Source: Saprospiraceae bacterium
GTDB taxonomy: Bacteria > Bacteroidota > Bacteroidia > Chitinophagales > Saprospiraceae
DNA length: 64,000 nucleotides
Direction: 5' to 3'
Assembly: GCA_018057925.1 (NCBI GenBank)
Contig: JAGPCT010000003.1
Coordinates: 62,001-126,000, forward strand
Position 1 is the stretch's first letter. Each line of letters opens with the position of its first letter. The notes under the pieces were generated by a model. That model did not search any database. It was not told the DNA's origin and was given only the letters and a program-made list of their open reading frames with translations. The position numbers and the translations under genes are program-made. This document shows positions 61,317 to 64,000 of the stretch, one piece after another.

Positions 61317-64000
61317 TTATCGTATTAGAGTAACATCACCTTTAATAATGCGGACACCTTCTCCCGGTATCGTTACCTGAACCACCCATGCAAAAACTGC
61401 CGGATCCATGTCGGCATTTCGGAATTTTCCGTTCCATCCTTCCGATTCTATATTTGGTAGAAAATCTGATTTTTCATAAACAAGCTCTCCCCAACGCGTG
61501 AAGATTTTCAAGTTATCAATTTTTTTAATGTGATGGTCTGCAAATACTGAAACATAATCATTTATACCATCCCCATTTGGTGTAAATATATTCGGAACAA
61601 ATATATTGATATCCTTTCTGATGATAACCCTCACACTGATGGAATCTTGGCATCCTTGTTCATCAGTTACTAAAACATGGTATGTAATAGGTTCTTCCGG
61701 CTTAGTAGTTGGTGTCGGACAATCAGTGCATGAAAGATAATCGGTCGGTGTCCAGGTTATGGAAGAATAAGGACTTGTTATAATTGGAATTAATGTTGTA
61801 CTTTCTCCTTCATCCACGACATAAACACCTTGAATGTCTATGTCAATTCCAGAGCTTGACTTTATTGTGAAGTTCTTTAATACTTCACAGTCTTTGGCAT
61901 CTAATAATTTCACAATGTGATCGCCTTGTTCTAAATTGTCTAATTGTATAGGCAGAGAATTAGTTGTTAAAATTAACACACTATCCAAATATATGTCAAT
62001 CGGGAAAGTTAAATTTTGACTGGAAATGATATCAATATAATTGGATTTTGAATTGCTACACGCTTTGGAAACAATTTTGAACTGTGCTGAAACAAATGGA
62101 GGGGGATTGATACTAAATGGTTTGTTGGATTGACATCCTGATTCCGGATCTTTGAATATCAATGTATAGTTTCCGGGTAATAGCTCATCGAAATAAGGAA
62201 GGCCACTAAATGTACTTCCACTGTCAACTGAAAATATATACCTGTCAGATGCCGGAGGAAGAATGGTAATGCTGCCTGTTTGAGATTGACAATCTGTATT
62301 TTGAATCAATAGATCTACTTCAATGAGTGTTGTGATAGTAAGATTCATTTGATCGAAAGAGGCAGAACAAGGTCCGTCACCATCCGGATCAGGACTTGTA
62401 AGAGTTAATGTTACAGTTTTATTTAATCTATCTTGAGCTGACGGAATATATTGAGTTATTGGTGAAACCGGATTAGTAAATGTACCGGAACCATTGGTAG
62501 TCCATAAAACTTGACTACTTCCCGTTACAATTCCATTTAATGTTATATTATTTTCGGAGCAAATATGTAAATCGGGACCTGCATTGATGCTAACAAGACT
62601 ATTGCAACCACAATCAATGACAGCTATATGGGTTGTGTCCTCTGCTTTGCAATTGCCATTGAAAAAGGTGTAAGTAATTGTATGTACACCCAATCCGGCT
62701 TTTGCAGGATCAAATATATTATTAGAAATACCATTTCCACTCCAAGTCCCACCTGATGGAGTAGCATTAAGGGTAACAAATGCTGCATCAATACATAATT
62801 CATCCGGAATATTAAAAAGTTTTATTTCCGGTAAAGGAGTTATGTTGATAATAAGTTGGTCGAATGCAGGATTGCATGGACCTGCTCCATCCGGATCCAA
62901 GGTTGTCAATTGAATAACTACAGTACCTTTAACAATGTCTGATTGACTTGGTGTGTACTCTGTTAGCAGATTTTGAATATTGTCAAAAGTGCCCGAACCC
63001 TTTGTAGTCCATATTGCACCCGGTGCATTACTTATAATACCTGATAGTTGAACCTTCTCACCTGCACAGATTGTAATATCTTTCCCTGCATCTACAGAAG
63101 CGGGATTAGCACATCCGCAATCTTTAACTTTGATTTCTATTTTTGAATTATTGGAGCATCCAAATGGGTCTGTATAGGAATAAAAAACTTCAAATGTTCC
63201 AATTTTATCAGGAGTAAATGTATTGCCATTGACACCATCGCCCGAGAAAACTCCACCCGAAGGATTAGCGGTTAAAATAACTGCACCATCATTCAGGCAT
63301 AAATCAGGGACGGTTGTTATTTGGATGTTGGGTAATGGTAAGACTTTAATTTGAATTTGTTGTTGCCCAGAACAATTACCAGTTACAGTATAGGTAATTG
63401 TATGAATCCCTACTCCTGCTTTATTGGGGTCAAAGGAGGTACCAGTTACTCCCAGACCGGTAAATATTCCGCCTGATGGAGTGGCAGATAATTCAATTGA
63501 AGTAGCACTGACGCATAAGTCATTCACTTTGGCGATATTTATGACTAATTCTTGTATGGTTATGATAATTGAGCTATTAACCGGGCTACAAGGACCATTG
63601 CCATCAGGATCTATTGATGTTAGGGTTAATTTAACCTTCCCATTGAGAATATCATTCGTACCCGGAGTATATACAGCATTTAATAAAGTAGGATCATTAA
63701 ATACGCCGTCTCCAGCTGTTGTCCAAGTCCCTCCTGAAGCTCCATTTATAATGCCATTTAGGTTAACTTTTTCAGTGGAACAAATGGTTTGGTTCGTTCC
63801 CGGATTTACCGTAACCGGTGTAGTACAATCGCAATCCTCGACAGTAATAAAAATGGAAGTTGTGCCAATACATCCGTTGGCATCTTGAACAGTATATATT
63901 ATTTCAAATGTGCCGGGAATGGAAGGTGTAAACAACCCATTGTTTACATGGTCGCCTGAGAAAATACCGCCTGCAGGTATTGCTGTTAAAGAGATAGCTG
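61317..64000 (-). CDS. Large secreted repeat protein with T9SS type B (gliding-associated) domain, 5' truncated
   Basis: The frame is open to the window edge, so only the C-terminal 894 residues or so are seen. Two module types alternate: one of about 92 residues (TICSxEKVxLNGII ... DPDGxGPC, three copies) and one of about 70 residues (DLCxxxA ... ATPSGGxFSG ... GIHTITYT, three copies plus a partial one). The C-terminus IFVPNIFTPNGDGINDYV ... LKIFTRWGELVYE is the CHU_C/gliding motility-associated type B sorting domain. Surface or matrix function is inferred. The ORF begins at a TTG-like codon that is not a true start. Confidence 0.9.
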   Translation of the reverse strand, partial: AISLTAIPAGGIFSGDHVNNGLFTPSIPGTFEIIYTVQDANGCIGTTSIFITVEDCDCTTPVTVNPGTNQTICSTEKVNLNGIINGASGGTWTTAGDGVFNDPTLLNAVYTPGTNDILNGKVKLTLTSIDPDGNGPCSPVNSSIIITIQELVINIAKVNDLCVSATSIELSATPSGGIFTGLGVTGTSFDPNKAGVGIHTITYTVTGNCSGQQQIQIKVLPLPNIQITTVPDLCLNDGAVILTANPSGGVFSGDGVNGNTFTPDKIGTFEVFYSYTDPFGCSNNSKIEIKVKDCGCANPASVDAGKDITICAGEKVQLSGIISNAPGAIWTTKGSGTFDNIQNLLTEYTPSQSDIVKGTVVIQLTTLDPDGAGPCNPAFDQLIINITPLPEIKLFNIPDELCIDAAFVTLNATPSGGTWSGNGISNNIFDPAKAGLGVHTITYTFFNGNCKAEDTTHIAVIDCGCNSLVSINAGPDLHICSENNITLNGIVTGSSQVLWTTNGSGTFTNPVSPITQYIPSAQDRLNKTVTLTLTSPDPDGDGPCSASFDQMNLTITTLIEVDLLIQNTDCQSQTGSITILPPASDRYIFSVDSGSTFSGLPYFDELLPGNYTLIFKDPESGCQSNKPFSINPPPFVSAQFKIVSKACSNSKSNYIDIISSQNLTFPIDIYLDSVLILTTNSLPIQLDNLEQGDHIVKLLDAKDCEVLKNFTIKSSSGIDIDIQGVYVVDEGESTTLIPIITSPYSSITWTPTDYLSCTDCPTPTTKPEEPITYHVLVTDEQGCQDSISVRVIIRKDINIFVPNIFTPNGDGINDYVSVFADHHIKKIDNLKIFTRWGELVYEKSDFLPNIESEGWNGKFRNADMDPAVFAWVVQVTIPGEGVRIIKGDVTLIR

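Noticed and set aside
63424..63888. Plus-strand ORF of 154 codons opposite the type B repeat protein.
   Set aside because: Antisense to a well supported coding repeat region; its composition mirrors the sense modules.
1..64000. tRNA, rRNA, insertion sequences and CRISPR arrays.
   Set aside because: I looked through the gaps for cloverleaf arms, transposase frames and direct-repeat arrays and found none; a tool-based scan could still find a diverged small RNA.

Overview
The window is a low-GC, densely coded piece of a Bacteroidota chromosome. Three things point to this phylum: an Alternative Complex III operon joined to a cytochrome oxidase operon; secreted proteins ending in type IX secretion (T9SS) sorting domains of both classes; and promoters of the TTTG-N19/20-TAnnTTTG type. 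The mix of giant HYR-like repeat proteins, gliding-associated C-terminal domains and a class I lysyl-tRNA synthetase would suit a Saprospiria-like lineage. That placement is inference.

Layout. 1-10837 (+): the 3' part of an Alternative Complex III operon (actC partial, actD, actE, actF) runs straight into a complete aa3-type oxidase operon (ctaC, ctaD, ctaB, two subunit III genes, subunit IV, a SCO-like protein that has lost its cysteines, and a DUF420 membrane protein). 10986-19262: a LEA-like helical protein, an aminotransferase (-), ComEC, then a lysS-GNAT-kup operon. 19259-26518 (-): methyltransferase and MCE protein, then a ccmE-ccmF-DUF2520 cytochrome c maturation operon, then corA. 26693-30709: DUF697 protein, a secreted oligopeptidase B-like peptidase (-) and a YitT protein. 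31368-43257: a small secreted protein followed by a 3790-residue secreted, cysteine-rich repeat protein. 43617-52771: a cbb3 oxidase cluster (unknown helical protein, ccoI, ccoS, fused ccoNO, ccoQ, one-heme ccoP, ccoG, ccoH, SafE-like) behind a Crp/Fnr-like inverted repeat. 52944-64000: a thioester alpha-2-macroglobulin lipoprotein (-), a T9SS pectate-lyase-like protein, a small zinc-ribbon protein and the 3' part of a large T9SS type B protein (-).

How the genes fit together. The window holds two complete terminal oxidase systems, one fed by Alternative Complex III and one of the high-affinity cbb3 type. It also holds part of the machinery they share: CcmE and CcmF for haem attachment to cytochromes c, CtaB for haem O, and CcoI, CcoG, CcoH and CcoS for cbb3 assembly. 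The rest is cell-envelope and secretome content.

Less expected items. A family of 25-bp intergenic elements, at least six copies, occurs on both strands and is explained by no gene. The giant protein carries a tandem duplication of a four-domain block of about 1050 bp. The SCO-like protein lacks its CxxxC site. CcmE has a CxxxY haem site. Four adjacent respiratory subunits carry histidine-rich tails or loops. I see no tRNA, rRNA, IS element or CRISPR array.
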